DNA of 64,000 nt, taken from positions 1,925,478 through 1,989,477 of the forward strand of contig JAQFVV010006238.1 in NCBI GenBank assembly GCA_028023455.1, read 5' to 3'. This document shows positions 23,291 through 36,187 of the stretch, piece by piece (position 1 is the stretch's first letter; each line of letters opens with the position of its first letter). Made by a program: the position numbers and the translations under genes. This DNA comes from Epiperipatus broadwayi. Its lineage: Eukaryota; Onychophora; Udeonychophora; Euonychophora; Peripatidae. The notes below the pieces were generated by a model that was not told where the DNA came from, ran no database searches, and was given only the letters and a program-made list of their open reading frames with translations.

Positions 23291-23960
23291 AAATATCTGA
23301 TAAAGAGCATGCTTATTCATGGATATTATTAGTTTTTAAATTTTCTAGGACTAAATTGTCCAATATTAAATTGCATCTAGACTTGGACCTTAAAAAGTTG
23401 GTAAACACTATCAGTATTTTCCAGGATTTTATTACCTGAAACCAATGGTAATTATGTTTGGTAATTGGATATTTAGTTTTTATAAAGATATTTAAATGAA
23501 TTTAAAATATTTTAAATATTAATCACTGCCAATTGAGAAACTGCCTAGAAGAGAGATGGAATTTTTGTTACAATACTATTGCCCAGCTTTTTTCCAACTA
23601 AAACCCACTTCTCCAAATATATGTGTGTGCAAAACGCTGTTTTATATATAATATGCAATGTTCTAAACTTCACTTCATAGATGAAAAGGCCCATCATACC
23701 AAATTAATGCCTTAAATGCTAAAACCATTTTTTATATTATATTTGAATGTCAATGGAAGAATAAAAAATGAACAGGAAAGTACCTAAATAGACAGTTTAA
23801 ACATATATAAATAATTGTTCATTCATTTTACTAAATTATTCACATACAATGGTAAAAAATATTCAGATGATCAGAGGGAAAATAAAAATATTCCTAATAC
23901 TAAATCATTTTCAAGGACTATAAGATAAATGCATCATGGATAGCAGATTACAATCAACTG
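23291..23960. other. Anonymous AT-rich DNA
   Basis: No feature supported. Confidence 0.5.
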
Positions 23961-24130
23961 TATTATTGTATTATGTATTCTATGATTGTTTTCGTTCAAA
24001 AGGCATTGCTGAGAATAAAAGACAATGGAGAGCTGCACTTAGTCAAGGTGCTGAAACCTTTCAGAAACAAAAGATTGCTTCAGAAGTTAAGACATTATGC
24101 CAAAACTTCAATTAAACAGAATAATGGACT
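23961..24130 (+). pseudogene. Non-LTR retrotransposon C-terminal fragment
   Basis: Starting near 23981 the plus-strand reading YDCFRSKGIAENKRQWRAAL, then SQGAETFQKQKIASEVK, resembles a segment found after the RT in many LINE proteins (D-R-x-x-WR-x-x-x-x-x-GA-x-x-x-E). It is out of frame with the longer chance ORF at 23973-24185. No other parts of the element are visible. Confidence 0.45.
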
Positions 24131-24489
24131 TGTTCTATATGTGAATGTGTTAATAATTCACAGATTACCTGATATAGGCTCATAAAATTCAGCAAAAAGA
24201 TATAGTTATTTGTTTCTTGCAGTTGAATTGGATATAATCATTTACAATTGGCTACTACTGTTATTATATTTCTATTTATTTAGGTAATATTAATTATTTA
24301 ATTAATAGCCAATTGGGTTAAATCTCAAGTATGCAAATAGTTGGTAAAGTAGATAGATGCTGCTGCAAAAATAACATCAGTGATATACATGAGTTTATTA
24401 AAATATTTGTCAATAAAATGATGGGGGATTTTACTATAGTGATATTCTATTGCTGTCCCAAAATGTTTTGTTTCAGCGAACTCGCTTCA
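24131..24489. other. Anonymous AT-rich DNA
   Basis: No feature supported. Confidence 0.5.
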
Positions 24490-24800
24490 TTTCTGTTGCT
24501 TTAAACTTAATCTGCGTTTAATTGTTAGAAAATCAAATAAAAAATCAATATAATGCAAAAGAAACTATAAATTGAATTTAAATATTTTTATTATTATTAA
24601 AATCAAATTTATTTTTTTAAAAGTACTTAAAATGACAGCTTTATAAATTGCTTTTTTTTTACAGAATTAAATTGATTTAAAAAATGTGTATATCGGAATA
24701 ATCCTAGACATGTCTGTAAATGATTTATTAAAGATGCTAATAATCTGATTTAAGATATAACTAATTGGCTTGTCACGTGGTATTGCGAATAAAGTTGCTT
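24490..24800. repeat. Dispersed repeat C, copy 2
   Basis: TTATTATTAAAATCAAATTT, then AATCCTAGACATGTCTGTAA and ATGATTTATTA, shared with the copies at 22140 and 33650. Confidence 0.5.
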
Positions 24801-26459
24801 ATAACTTTTATAATTATTTGTTACTTTGTAAAAATATATATAAAACTTAGTAAAATAATGTATAATTTTATTTATATTTTTAAATTTAAAACATATATTA
24901 TAATAAAACTTATTAATTTATCCTGAATATACTTTTACACGTTACTCATATTTCAACGAATTTATGGCTCAGCACAATTGTATTTACGTCTCTTGATGAA
25001 ATAATATTTTTTCTTAAAGGCAGGGTAAGGTAAATAACTATGCAATAAAGAAATATGGTATTTTATAATAATTTCGTGAGTGATTATAAGATGTTAAGAT
25101 AATACCATGAATGGTAATTTGCCATAACGCGCTATTCTGCAATACAATTTATTTTAGCAGCTGAATATTAGAAGTACACTATAAACTGTTTTTTTTTTTT
25201 TTACATCTCTTTCCAAATTTAAACCATGTTTCTTTAATCCATAGCTTTTTTTTTATTACATCATTCTGTCAAATTTTTTCTTTCATTTATCCCATTTGAC
25301 ATATAGTCTTTTTCCAGGTATTTATAATCTCTTGGAATCCATTTTAAGATTCGAATATAAATAAATAATATACCTTACAGAAAGTATGAGGTATGATCTT
25401 ATAAAATTTTTTACTAATATGGATCTTGATAAGGAAATGCTGAAATTATGCATCTGATCTTATTTAACTTATTTTAATCTTAGTTGTGATCTGTCTCTTA
25501 TCATTTAAAATATATCTAATACTTCTACTTAACCACATATTTTAGAAACTTCTGAATAGAAATTTCTGAGAAAAACAAATGTGTATTTGATTTGAATGAA
25601 CACTCATAAGTTGGCTCATTGATCTTTAATTGAGATTTAAAGTTTATGTCTGGGCTAGAGATAATTTTTAATTTAATAAATGATTAGTAATAATCATTAA
25701 TGTATTTATTTTTAGTGGTTGGTGTCAGAGTTGTGAGTTCAGGAAAGTTCACATATGTAAATCAAATTTTATTAAATAATATCATGTATACTATGATTTT
25801 ATTTGTAATAGAACTACTAACAGTAATTGGTGACATTTTGGATGGAGAATTTATATAAAATTTAAGTCATTTTTTTCCTAAGTATTTTTAATATATTTTT
25901 CTAGAATAAAAATGTGTTAAGGGGAAGGAAAGCAATAGTACACTAAAGATACATATTGCACAAAAGGGAGACAAAAGTAAGATTGTGCTTTGAAAACATA
26001 ACTCCTCACCTAGCACATATTAATGTAGGAATCTACTTCTTCCCCTGCCATTTTGAATATGATATGATTGTAGTGGCAATAAAAACTATTGGTTGATTGT
26101 TTTTAAGGTCAAATAGAAACAAAGATATGAGTAGATTTCTCCATTAGTGCGAGATGTTCAGATTTGGAAAATGCTGAAGTATTTATAAAGCATTCTGTTT
26201 TGTGTTGCTTTTCTCATTTTAAATCAGATACCCAAGAAGGTAACAACCTTTAGAATTGGTTATTAATCTATATTCATTTATTTATATATCTTTTATGCAC
26301 TTTATATATGTCAAAGACAAATCATGTTTTTTTAATAATAATTATGCATATATAAATATTTGGGCGATTATATATTATTGTACATCTGTTTCTGAAAATA
26401 AGCATAATCAGTAAATACCATATAATTGTGCTAAATAGATTATCAGATTATATACTGTA
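24801..26459. other. Anonymous AT-rich DNA
   Basis: Poly-T tracts near 25189-25202 and 25246-25254. No coding, RNA or repeat signal recognised. Confidence 0.5.
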
Positions 26460-26660
26460 CCTGTCGAAAAACCCACCAAAAGAACTGCAAGTCGGATCCA
26501 AACTCAGCTGAACCAAAACTGAATTCAAACCCAACTCAACAGCTCAGATTAGTAGAAATCTAAATCGACGGCACAGTGCTATGCGCCAAGAAACTAGCTC
26601 AATGGTTGGTGAGGATCAGAGACCCCTGAACTGACATTAATATCTGATAATAAACTGACT
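26460..26660. other. Less AT-rich island, possible tRNA-like unit
   Basis: This stretch is clearly more GC-rich than its flanks. TAGCTCAATGGTTGGTGAGG (26596-26615) looks like a tRNA A box. No matching B box at the right distance was found, so a degraded SINE is only one possibility. Confidence 0.3.
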
Positions 26661-27129
26661 AAAATAATTCTAAATCGAATCATATGTATATGTTTGGGTT
26701 GCCAACACAGACAGCGAGTATTAACATTAAAATAATTATAAAAGAATTAAGAACGAAGAAACCAAGTGTGTTTAGAAAATATTTAATAATGATAATTTGT
26801 TTTGTTTGAATTTTAAATAATGATTATATTAATCACCTCTAGCCTTTAACAGAATTTATACTACTAATAATAAGAGTAGCAGTCCTTATTATATGCCAAT
26901 GAATATTACACAATATTTGAAAGTCTATGTCTATGCCCCCAACAAGAAAAAAAGGCAGATAAAGGTATTCATTAGTAACGGAAATTATTACTCTAATTTT
27001 ATACGAAAGAATGTGATATTTATTTTCACATTCGCAAATTCATTCATGAAGAGCAAGATACGTAGTTTAGGGCGTAACTTTAATCTTGATTGGAAAACTT
27101 ATTTAATTAAATATAACTGAGAATTTGTT
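26661..27129. other. Anonymous DNA with a 75-codon frame
   Basis: The open frame 26893-27120 (ends with KTYLIKYN) is Lys/Asn/Ile-rich and unrecognised. No splice context or homolog is evident. Confidence 0.3.
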
Positions 27130-27560
27130 CGACTTTAATTGAAATCACTTCATCACGAATTACGAGCATCGGAGCAGGCTTTACTGGAACAGAGAGGTAA
27201 TGGTGCTGACGAATTATGAGCTAGAAAATGAAAGATAATTGCTGGTCGGTAGTTTAAGTCTTATGGTGACTTGTCTTTCACAAGTCTTACTGCCCTTTTG
27301 AGATGTGGAACATGAGGGAAACCAGGCCGAGTTGTAACTACGAGCCCTTGGTGTTCCAATTATAACATGAACAGGGAAGGAAGTGCTTTCTTCCTCGATT
27401 ATTTGAAATAACAGAGATATTACTACCGACAAGCATGCGAAACGAACGATAGCCATATGCCAGCAACGTTGAAGATGATGACTTGACAGTCATCGTTTGA
27501 AAAATAAAACCCATATAGAATGCTCTATGTGATGACTTGATCAAATTAATTAAAGTCAAA
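27130..27560. other. Less AT-rich block of unknown nature
   Basis: CG-containing words and higher GC set this block apart. Two overlapping minus-strand frames (27214-27456 and 27338-27559, the latter with SNISVISNNRGRKHFLPC) are open but in different frames, and neither is recognised. It could be an exon, a UTR, or part of an old element; I cannot choose. Confidence 0.3.
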
Positions 27561-28639
27561 CGAACTTTTAACGAAAACTATTTTAAAGTATTTGTAAATC
27601 ATATTAATTATGCCCCAATCATCGTGTCCTTCCTGAATCTTAATAGCGAGTAACAGAAATTTGAATTAGAATATATTTGATTCCTTTATCGGCCCTTTTG
27701 CAATAAAAACATTTTAAGATTATATTTGAATAAATAAATATTAGTGGAACGAGAAAATAGCGGTGGCATAGATTAGAAACGGAGCTAATAATTTATTATT
27801 AGCCAATTATAAAAATAACACACATTTAATAATTTCTTTCGACTCGATGATTGATAGAACTGTATAAATCTAGTTCTAATGGGCGAGAATTATTATCAGA
27901 TTTAATATTATATTTTCTACATAAGGCAAATAGAACAAAGGAGTTTATCAAGTCGAAAGATTATTGGCATATAATTAAAATAACAACATTAATAAATTAC
28001 ACAAATATATATATATATAATATAATAAATGAACCGCCAAGTAAGAAAAGAGAAAGTTAAAGACTAGAAGTTGAGAGAATTACGATATAATAGCATAAAT
28101 AAAAATAAGTTTACACAGAGATTATTACACAGAGATTATGACATTTATAGAATGAAAAGAGCTCTTAAAGGGAGTGTAAAGTAAAGTTCAGAACTGGCCA
28201 GAAAGTTTAAGGTTCATTATGGAAATATATTACCCATTTCTTTTTTGCTTGATCCTTAGGTTACACGTCCGAGTTGGTAAAAACGTAGGCACGCATTTAG
28301 TTGATTACTTGAACAGCATTTTATTTGATTTTGGCAGTATGATTTGTCTGGAAAAGATTCCGCAGCTCCATTGAATATTTTCAGGGGACTTCAGGAACCG
28401 ATAGCCAGATTCCTGACGTTTAGCCCCTTACCATGATCAAAACACTATTTAAAATGCACAGAGTTTACTGTACTTCTCTACAACAAAGATGGCTTTTTTC
28501 TCTTCTCCAAACTTTTCAGAGTTATATATACTGGCCTCTGATGCCTTCAGGCTAGCGCTTCTTTCATTATCAATGTTTTTAGATTTACTGGTTGTTTTTA
28601 GATACATTTCTTCGATAAGGCTTTCAAACTCATTAACTT
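27561..28639. other. Anonymous DNA
   Basis: Includes a short duplication (ACACAGAGATTAT twice, about 28114-28140) and a slightly GC-richer stretch at 28260-28440 without recognisable coding. Confidence 0.45.
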
Positions 28640-28669
28640 GAATTCATTTTCTAATTAGAAAATGAATTC
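28640..28669. repeat. Perfect 30-bp palindrome
   Basis: GAATTCATTTTCTAA followed by its exact reverse complement, with no loop. Function unknown. Confidence 0.9.
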
Positions 28670-29039
28670 TTAAAATCAGAAAATGATTTTAATTAGGAAA
28701 TCCTTATCTTTTTTTTTAATTAATAAAACTTTTAACTGTTGTTTTTGGAAAGGGAAAATCTGAAAGCTTATCGAAAGAATGTAGCTTTTAATCATTAAAA
28801 CTTTAACAAATTATTTAAAAGTAGAAAACAAATAGTCCCGCAATGAAACTTTCGAACAATTATATATATTTAAATATTTACAAATATATATGCACAATCC
28901 ACGCAGTTGTAATATATTTAAATTCATGAATAATTTTATCATGAATTTATTAATAGAATTGATCAATTTAAATCTGAAAGAATTAATTTTAACACGCATT
29001 TATAAAATAAGTTTCCTTTATGGAAATTAGTGTGGATTG
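28670..29039. other. Anonymous AT-rich DNA
   Basis: No feature supported. Confidence 0.5.
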
Positions 29040-29165
29040 AACGTATAAAGCCCCATTGCATCGGAAATTTAAGGTTAGTACTAGGGTTTGAAGTGGGCTT
29101 ATGGCTAGATGTCATGAAGCTAGGATCGAACTCAGATCCGACTGCTTCAATACAATCGTTAATCT
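29040..29165 (-). repeat. tRNA-derived SINE-like fragment
   Basis: On the minus strand, GAGTTCGATCCTAGC (a good B box, near 29120-29134) follows GTATTGAAGCAGTCGGATCT. A degenerate A box may precede it. No partner copy was found in this window. Confidence 0.4.
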
Positions 29166-31109
29166 TTTTTTTTTGCATTAATAAAAATCTAGAGCCTAAT
29201 AAAAAATAAAAAATAGAATCATATATCACATGACTCCACTTCTTTTTTATTAAGCTTGCAGGATATAAACAAAGAGCTTTGCTAATTGTTCATCAAGCTT
29301 TGAGATAAATGCTTAGAAAAGAAAACATTTAAAATATCTCTATCTGAAAACCAACCCCCATTCACTTACCATGGTTTGTCTCACAGTAAGCTATTAATTA
29401 TTTTCACTGATCTTGACTTGAAATTTTTAAAGTTTTGAACCTAAGTCATTTTTTTCTCTAGCTGCTTATAATTTGATAATTATTTTTCACATGATAGTAT
29501 ATTTATTTTGTGATCTAATTAGAACTAACTGCAGGCACTTTTGATTTCTTAACAAAATTACTGAATACATCAAATTGAAAATGTGGCATGACTATTCTCT
29601 TATATTAAATCTTCATTTGATCATTACATTATCTATAAATAAATGGTAGTTAGTCAACACAGCATATCTCATAAGTTCTACACCGTATAGGTGTATATGA
29701 AAAAGAACTTATCCAAATAGTTTAAAACCAAAGAATTTAATGAATTGAATGCAGAGTTATGTTGGCAGACTTGTTTAATCAGAGTTTATATACTATATGA
29801 ATAATAGCCATGCAGTAGACCATTAAAGGTATCAACTGGTGGTGATGATATTATGATTGTTATAAGTTGATATTAATTCCTAGATATATCATTACCATAA
29901 GTTGAAGACTATCATCCATTGATTTTTCAAATTGTTTTTTGAAAGGCACATTCATTATTTTGATTGTTGAATCCATCCATGTTATTGCTGGTCAGCCTTT
30001 CATTTTTTCATCAATTAAATATTTCAAGCATTAAAAATTTTGTTGGAAAATTGGATTATTTCATGATATGATACAAATAGGATAATTTCAAACTGGTCAT
30101 TTGTGGTCTAAGTGTGAAAGGGTTGAACCAACTAAGTAACTACTTCCGTTTCTTTGTTTACCATAATATTTTTACAAGTCTCACCACTTTTTCTATTTTT
30201 CTTGTTCGCTGCATAGAAAATGATATGTGACTTACTCATTGCAGTAAGAATCACAGAAATTCCTTTTTTGATTCTTTATTGATATCTAAAATATAATAGC
30301 CATCACATTCTTAAAGCTCACAATGTTATTTGTACACGTTTTTGCTTTTGGAGTTGAAAATTTATCATGTCTGATTAAATTTTATGAATATTCAAGTATT
30401 TGCAGAGAACAGTAGAAAGATGGAAATATCGATGTTAGTATATTTCTGAGGTATATAAATAGCATTATTTGTCACTGTCATTAGTCGTGTATATACTGAT
30501 TGAATAAAATGTCAAATTTGTAGTTTGGGAATAAAGATGGTTTTATTGAACAAGTTTTGAATATTTTTTTTAAATTTTTTTTTTCTATGAAGCTGAACTT
30601 TTAAGACACTATGGTTCAAAAACTGTTTTTCATTAAAGAACGTCGTTGATAGTCCAAAATTTATACACCATTATCTGATTATCTATTAGCTATTCATGTT
30701 GTAAACAAGATACTGATTTTATTGAAGAGATGGAGATTTCTTTAATTAAATATGAGTTAAACATAATTTAGAAAAGTCATGTGATACTTTATTTGGTATT
30801 GTAAATATAAGTATTGAAAATGCAACTGGAATTTCCATATAATTTTCTAAATAAATTTCAATAATGGTGTAACCTGATCAGCAACCAATTTAATTTGACA
30901 TTGCGAAGTTAATTCATGCAATCTGCTAATAGTAATTTTCTGATTGCATTTTTGAACTATAAAATGTGTCAGACAAAATATTATCATTAGATAATGGATT
31001 TTTTGCAATGTCAATTTTAATTGGTTATTTACCTAATTGCGTCATTAGTGAAGTTTGTATAGAATAAAATATTGTGATATTTGTTTCAGTATTTATATAT
31101 TGTAACAGG
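29166..31109. other. Anonymous AT-rich DNA
   Basis: Nothing supported across roughly 1.9 kb. Confidence 0.5.
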
Positions 31110-31960
31110 ATGGAGTGGAAGGAAATGGTTTGAATTGGGTGATGGCAAAACCATTATCACTCCCAGTCCATTTAATGAAATATTTACAAAAAGGATATTT
31201 AAGTAAAATATTTAAAGGGAGCATGAGATTAGAAAATCTCTGAGTGATCATTGAGAGATTAGCCAGCTAACTCAGAAGAGCAACTAAAATATAATTAATC
31301 ATATATCTACCAGCATTATAAAAAAGTTAAGTAATACTCAAATACCACAATAGAATAAAATTAACAGTCCCTCTTGTGGCTAGATTTGAACAATAAAAAA
31401 TATAAATCAACAGTCAACCTTGTGACTGGATTGAAAATGGGTCTTCTTTAGACCAGGCTAACTATTGAGCCTTTGCAACCTTGGGCAATTATTTAAAAAT
31501 AACTTGGATGCACCAGCTTAGTGCCCATCCATTAAAATACACAATAATCAGAAATCGAAACAATAATGCTGGGACATTAAAACATGCTGATCATCATCAA
31601 TGCTCTGGCCACTTGTACTAGCCAACTATAAACTTAACTTCTAATAAGTCTAAATTAAAAATAAAATATAGTGCATGGGCTTTAAAGAATATAATCTTAT
31701 GCGCCAACCAGGATGATGATTGATCATCGCTGGATGCCCCAAAAGCACTAATATACACCTCCCCATTTATATATTCATCCTGTGCATGAATCTAGCTCAG
31801 AGAACATAAGCTCTATTATTATATATGACCAAGAGATGATGCAATGCAATTTTAACAATTAAATACAAGTTTATTATTAACAAAAAAAATTTAAGGTCTT
31901 ATGAAAATAAAATTTCACGCATATAAGCTTTCTGATTTTGATTACAATACAAAATTTTAA
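31110..31960 (+). repeat. Dispersed repeat B, copy 1
   Basis: It aligns along its length with 56815-57605. Shared landmarks in order: TATATTGTAA, AAATCAACAGTCAA, TAGACCAGGC, AATAATGCTGGGA, AACATGCTGATCATCATCAA, CCAACTATAAACTT (about), CAACCAGGAT, CATGAATC-AGCTCAG, and TTCTGATTTTGAT at the end. Non-coding. It could be an LTR or a SINE/MITE of about 0.8 kb; termini are not sharp enough to decide. Confidence 0.75.
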
Positions 31961-32480
31961 ATTATCACATTGCGATTTACATAATTGCTATTCAAAATTC
32001 AAACTGTTACATTGGTTTACATATATATATATATATGTACACAGATGCGTGATTTATAATATACAATTAATATTCACGAACAAAAAAAATGATTATAATT
32101 TTACATATATGAGTGTGCGTGTATATACGCACACTGACTTTTACCTATTTAAACTTGTTACAATAATATATTTTTCATAATTAATTCAATATTGAAAGTA
32201 TATAGAATCATGTTGCTTAATTCTTTCATAAAGTTTAACTTTTTTTTTTTGATTTTAATTCAAACAAAATTATGCTTGCATTTAAGTTATATATTCTTTT
32301 AATGTCTTTTTTTTTTAAATAAGGATTTACCAAAACAATTTCTTTAAATATATATCAAATCGTCTTTCTTTTAGACATTTGCCTCAAGCAATTTATTTAC
32401 TTGTTTTGCTTTAAGTTATTAATTTATAGTTTTAAAAGTCGTTTTAAGAAATATTAAAATAAAATAACTCACTGTATATA
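31961..32480. other. Anonymous AT-rich DNA
   Basis: Contains a TA run (32022-32036) and a small inverted pair AGTGTGCGT/ACGCACACT at about 32111-32134. Confidence 0.5.
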
Positions 32481-33060
32481 CACGCAACATGTTTATCTGT
32501 GGTTCCCTGCATGTATTGATAAACAGCAGCATAAGTGCATCAATTTCTTCAAGCTTTCTTTTGGTAAGCTTGGTTTTTGGTCCATCAGAAAATGTAATCC
32601 AGGTTTGTTGTCATCGTCAAGTAAAAGTACATAATTCAGGTATGCTTGGTTTTCTCCCTTCTGTAGTCAGTTCAGTTCCACTTGTATTTGGATTTTGTAA
32701 GCTTCAGGTTGGCAAGCTGTTTTCCAGAACACTTTTATGGCTATGAATTACAAAGAATCTTGACTCTTTTCCTCCATGTAAATTCAAACTCCATCAGTGA
32801 ACTGTAGAGCAGCCACTTTCTTCCATTCTTAAATCCTCATGGCAGTTCTCTTGATAATTATTCTAGCCATCTTTGCAGCTAGCTTTACTATGGCCATTTT
32901 CTGCTAGTTACCAACTCTTCACAAAATATTTTAGCCAACTTTACAGCTAGCTCTTCTGCTAACTCTTACAAAACTGCAAGCCAAACTAACTGATATTTTG
33001 TTTAGTGGTCTTTTATAACCTTTGGTAGGTCAGGTGACAAAAACACAGTGGCTGTTTTCA
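32481..33060. other. Moderately complex block, unrecognised
   Basis: Less AT-rich than its neighbours. It holds an 85-codon plus-strand frame (32489-32746, Ser/Val/Leu-rich) that I do not recognise. A diverged internal duplication occurs: AGCCATCTTTGCAGCTAGCT near 32867 and AGCCAACTTTACAGCTAGCT near 32933. Possibly part of an old element. Confidence 0.35.
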
Positions 33061-33649
33061 ATCTGTCTAATCCATTTGAAAATAAGCTGGAAATTTCTAT
33101 CAAAGTGTGATATTCATGTTTTTACTTTAATCTTTGGAATTTGACCAAAGGTGTGATAATCCTTTAGAATTTTTAATCTACAGAGATTTTTAAGTACATA
33201 GTAGAAATGGAAACAAGCATCAATTTAAAAAGATATTTTGTACAAGTTTTAATTAAAAGATTTTAAAAATAAATTTTGCTTGTTTTTTTATTATTTCAAA
33301 ATCAGAATTACCAATATTATTTATCAGACCATTTTAAAAGTTTAATCCATAACAAAATTTTAATTTAAACCCAGAGTTATTTAACCCTTTACTTATTATT
33401 ATTTTATTTTAGGAAATATAGAAAAATATCTACAAAAATTTATGTCCATGTTTATTTCTACTTTTCCTTTATTTTACACATATATATGCACCTACACTAT
33501 ATTAGTGTGTTTTATGTAACCAAACTGGTTACAATCTATATATTCAAAATTTAAAAATATTTTAGTTGATTGCAGAAATCATATAAAAAATAAACTATAT
33601 AATAGAATAATAAATTTTATACTCATTATATTGTACTTTTTAAATAAAT
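33061..33649. other. Anonymous AT-rich DNA
   Basis: No feature supported. Confidence 0.5.
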
Positions 33650-33810
33650 GAATGATATATATATATATCTCAAATAAGTTCAATTGATTTATAAAAATAA
33701 ATTGAACATAAGATAATTCTAGACATGTCTATGTTTATTTATCAAAAATTGTATTATTCAGATCTCAGACATTTATTACAGCATCTCAGGTGATATCTTA
33801 ATCTACTGTT
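33650..33810. repeat. Dispersed repeat C, copy 3
   Basis: ATAATTCTAGACATGTCTAT with flanking AT-rich similarity to copies at 22140 and 24490. Short and diverged. Confidence 0.4.
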
Positions 33811-34214
33811 TTGGTAAATTGACTTTTTATTTCATAAATTTTATTGTATTTTCGTTATTACATGAAAATGTTTTTAAAACTTTATTTCAAAAGTAAGTTA
33901 TGTTTTTAACTTATACAAACTTTTAAAATATTTTATTATTTATAATAACAAATATTAACAAAGTAGTTGTTTTAAGTGGATGTGGTGAGCAAAACTTCCT
34001 TTAATAGCCTATTGCAGGGCAAAGTTCTTTTTAGAAACTTTTCATAGAGAGAATCTTAAAGGTAACTATTAGGATTTCCATCTGTTGAATGATGAGGGTT
34101 TACATATTCTTTATTCATATTAAAAATTATTTCTACTCAATTAAAATTGAGCAACTAAAATTAATAAATATTTTATTGAACCAGTGTTCCTCCAATATGA
34201 GAAACTTTTCAAAA
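33811..34214. other. Anonymous AT-rich DNA
   Basis: No feature supported. Confidence 0.5.
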
Positions 34215-35740
34215 TATAATTTTCCAATAAATTACATGTGATGTGATGCACTGTGACTTCTTCTTAAACAGAGTCAGGAATCTCTCTGCACCTATGCCCA
34301 GAGAAACCTGATAGCCACTTTACCTTCCATTTCCTACCCTGTTTTCCCATAATCTGCTCTATCCCATTTCCACAACATGGCCTTTACATCTAAATCCCCC
34401 TTATCTTTTCCCAAACCCAGCATAAAAATCAATAACCCACTTTCTGTATAATCACTTTGTTCATATTTATTCTTCCATAAATTTATTATTTGCACCCTTT
34501 CTGCTTTCAAGCATTTACATTCAATTAACAGATGCCTAATATTTTCTATGCCTTCCTTACACAATTTGCAGACTAAATCACCCATATTTTTCCATTTACA
34601 TGTATATTCTCTTGTTGCTAAAGATCCCATTTGAGCCTTAAACAATAAACTACTTTCTTTGCTATTATCATAAATTAACTCACACACAATTTTCCGTTTA
34701 CTTTTATATATATTTAAACTCTTTACTTTCCATACTAGTTCTCCAACTCCCTGTTCTTTATTAATGCATCTATTCTTTTATCCCATTCCTTATAACTATA
34801 ACATGACAATCCTCCTAACACAATCATCCCACCTTTTGTACAAATATACTGATATGAGTTCTTTATCCAAATCTTCTGCATACCACATTATTTTTCTCAC
34901 CTGTCTTGTTGCCTGCCCTTTACTCATAACCCAATTCAATACTATTTTGGCTATTCTTTTATTATCCATAAACTGCAACCTACCGAACATTTTCATTTTA
35001 CTTTTTGCATCTCTCATACAAAACTTGATCATCCCATTTCTCATTGAATTGCCTACACATCTGCATCTAATGCATGTCTTCCTACTTCCCTTTGTACTTT
35101 TTCTAAGTAATCTAATACCTCTTTACTAACACATAACACATCATTACCATATGTTAACCCTGCTACTGCAGTTCCCTTCCATACAATTTTAGCTATTTCA
35201 TATTTATTATATGAAAACACTGTTATACTTTTTTATCAATCCCTTTCTTTTCTTTGCTTCATTTATCAATTTTTTCTTTTCCATTCATCCAAGCAATTTT
35301 TCTGATTTCTTAAGATGGACTCCCAAATAACTATATCTATTCACCACACTTAACTTTATATCCCCCAATAAAAAATCTATGTCTTCTTTTTCCCCAGTAT
35401 TAACCATCATTACATTTGATTTTTCTTCACTAAATTTAATCTACATCTTTTTATCCACCCTTGCACATGTCATTAGCATAACTTCCATATCTTCTCTTCT
35501 TTCTGCACACAAAAAGACATCATCCACAAAAGCAGACCTGACAAAGTATATACTTCCTTGCCACCTATTAATGATATGTCTATCCCTCTTCCTAGTCTTT
35601 CTATTGCTCTCTCCATTTCACTCAAATACAACAAAAACAAAATAGGTGACATAGGGCGTTTTTGCTTTAGTCCCACCCATATACCTTTACCAACACTCCC
35701 TCTAACATTCATATTACATAACCATTTTATATAATCATAT
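34215..35740 (-). pseudogene. LINE A: non-LTR retrotransposon copy
   Basis: Minus-strand blocks in order: NVRGSVGKGIWVGLKQ then MSPILFLLYLSEMERAIERL (RT B-motif region, about 35700-35590); remnants of the active-site FADD segment (frameshifted, about 35560-35500); MRDAKSKMK... and NKRIAKIVLNWVMS (35010-34900); and a Cys/His segment CKLCKEGIENIRHLLIEC (C-x2-C-x8-H-x4-C, about 34574-34520) before the ORF end at 34334. The 3' end (TTTCTCTGGGCATAGGTGCA) matches the copy at 9054-10430. It differs from that copy by stops and frameshifts, and both are dead. Confidence 0.8.
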
Positions 35741-35873
35741 ATATATATACTTCAACCAATTATATGCATATATTATATACTTTGAATTATATACAACTTT
35801 ATACTTAATTTTAAATAACTATTTCTCATTTCTTTTATAATTAAACTCTAGATAATTTACTTTTAATCTAATA

Positions 35874-35976
35874 TATATAAAATACATATTTTGCGGGTTC
35901 ATCCATGTTAAAAACTTTTAATATTAATATACTGACGTTTAACACGGATGAACCCGCAAAATATGTATTTTATATA
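35874..35976. repeat. Inverted repeat, 39-bp arms
   Basis: TTTTGCGGGTTCATCC (left) is mirrored by GGATGAACCCGCAAAA (right), with AT-rich extensions. The loop is about 25 bp. CATGTTAAA against TTTAACACG carries the only clear mismatch. Confidence 0.85.
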
Positions 35977-36047
35977 TTTAACCCGTGCAAATCTTATATA
36001 TATATCAAAATATTAATATATAACAAACTAACCAAAGGAAATACATA

Positions 36048-36187
36048 TAAAAACAAAAAAAGACTTATAAATCCAATAAATAATATTATATTTCAACCAG
36101 AGGACTGGTTTTCTTTCTGATGAAAACCAGTCCTCTGGTTGAAATATAATATTATTTATTGGATTTATAAGTCTTTTTTTGTTTTTT
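36048..36187. repeat. Near-perfect inverted repeat, 66-bp arms
   Basis: The arms 36048-36113 and 36122-36187 are essentially exact reverse complements around an 8-bp loop. The inner bases are CCAGAGGACTGGTTTTC and GAAAACCAGTCCTCTGG. Such identity in an otherwise decayed area suggests recent formation, or an assembly foldback. Confidence 0.9.

Noticed and set aside
34764-35129. 121-codon plus-strand ORF, apparently membrane-like
   Set aside because: Antisense of LINE A; the apparent Leu/Ile/Tyr hydrophobicity comes from complementing a Lys/Asn-rich coding strand.
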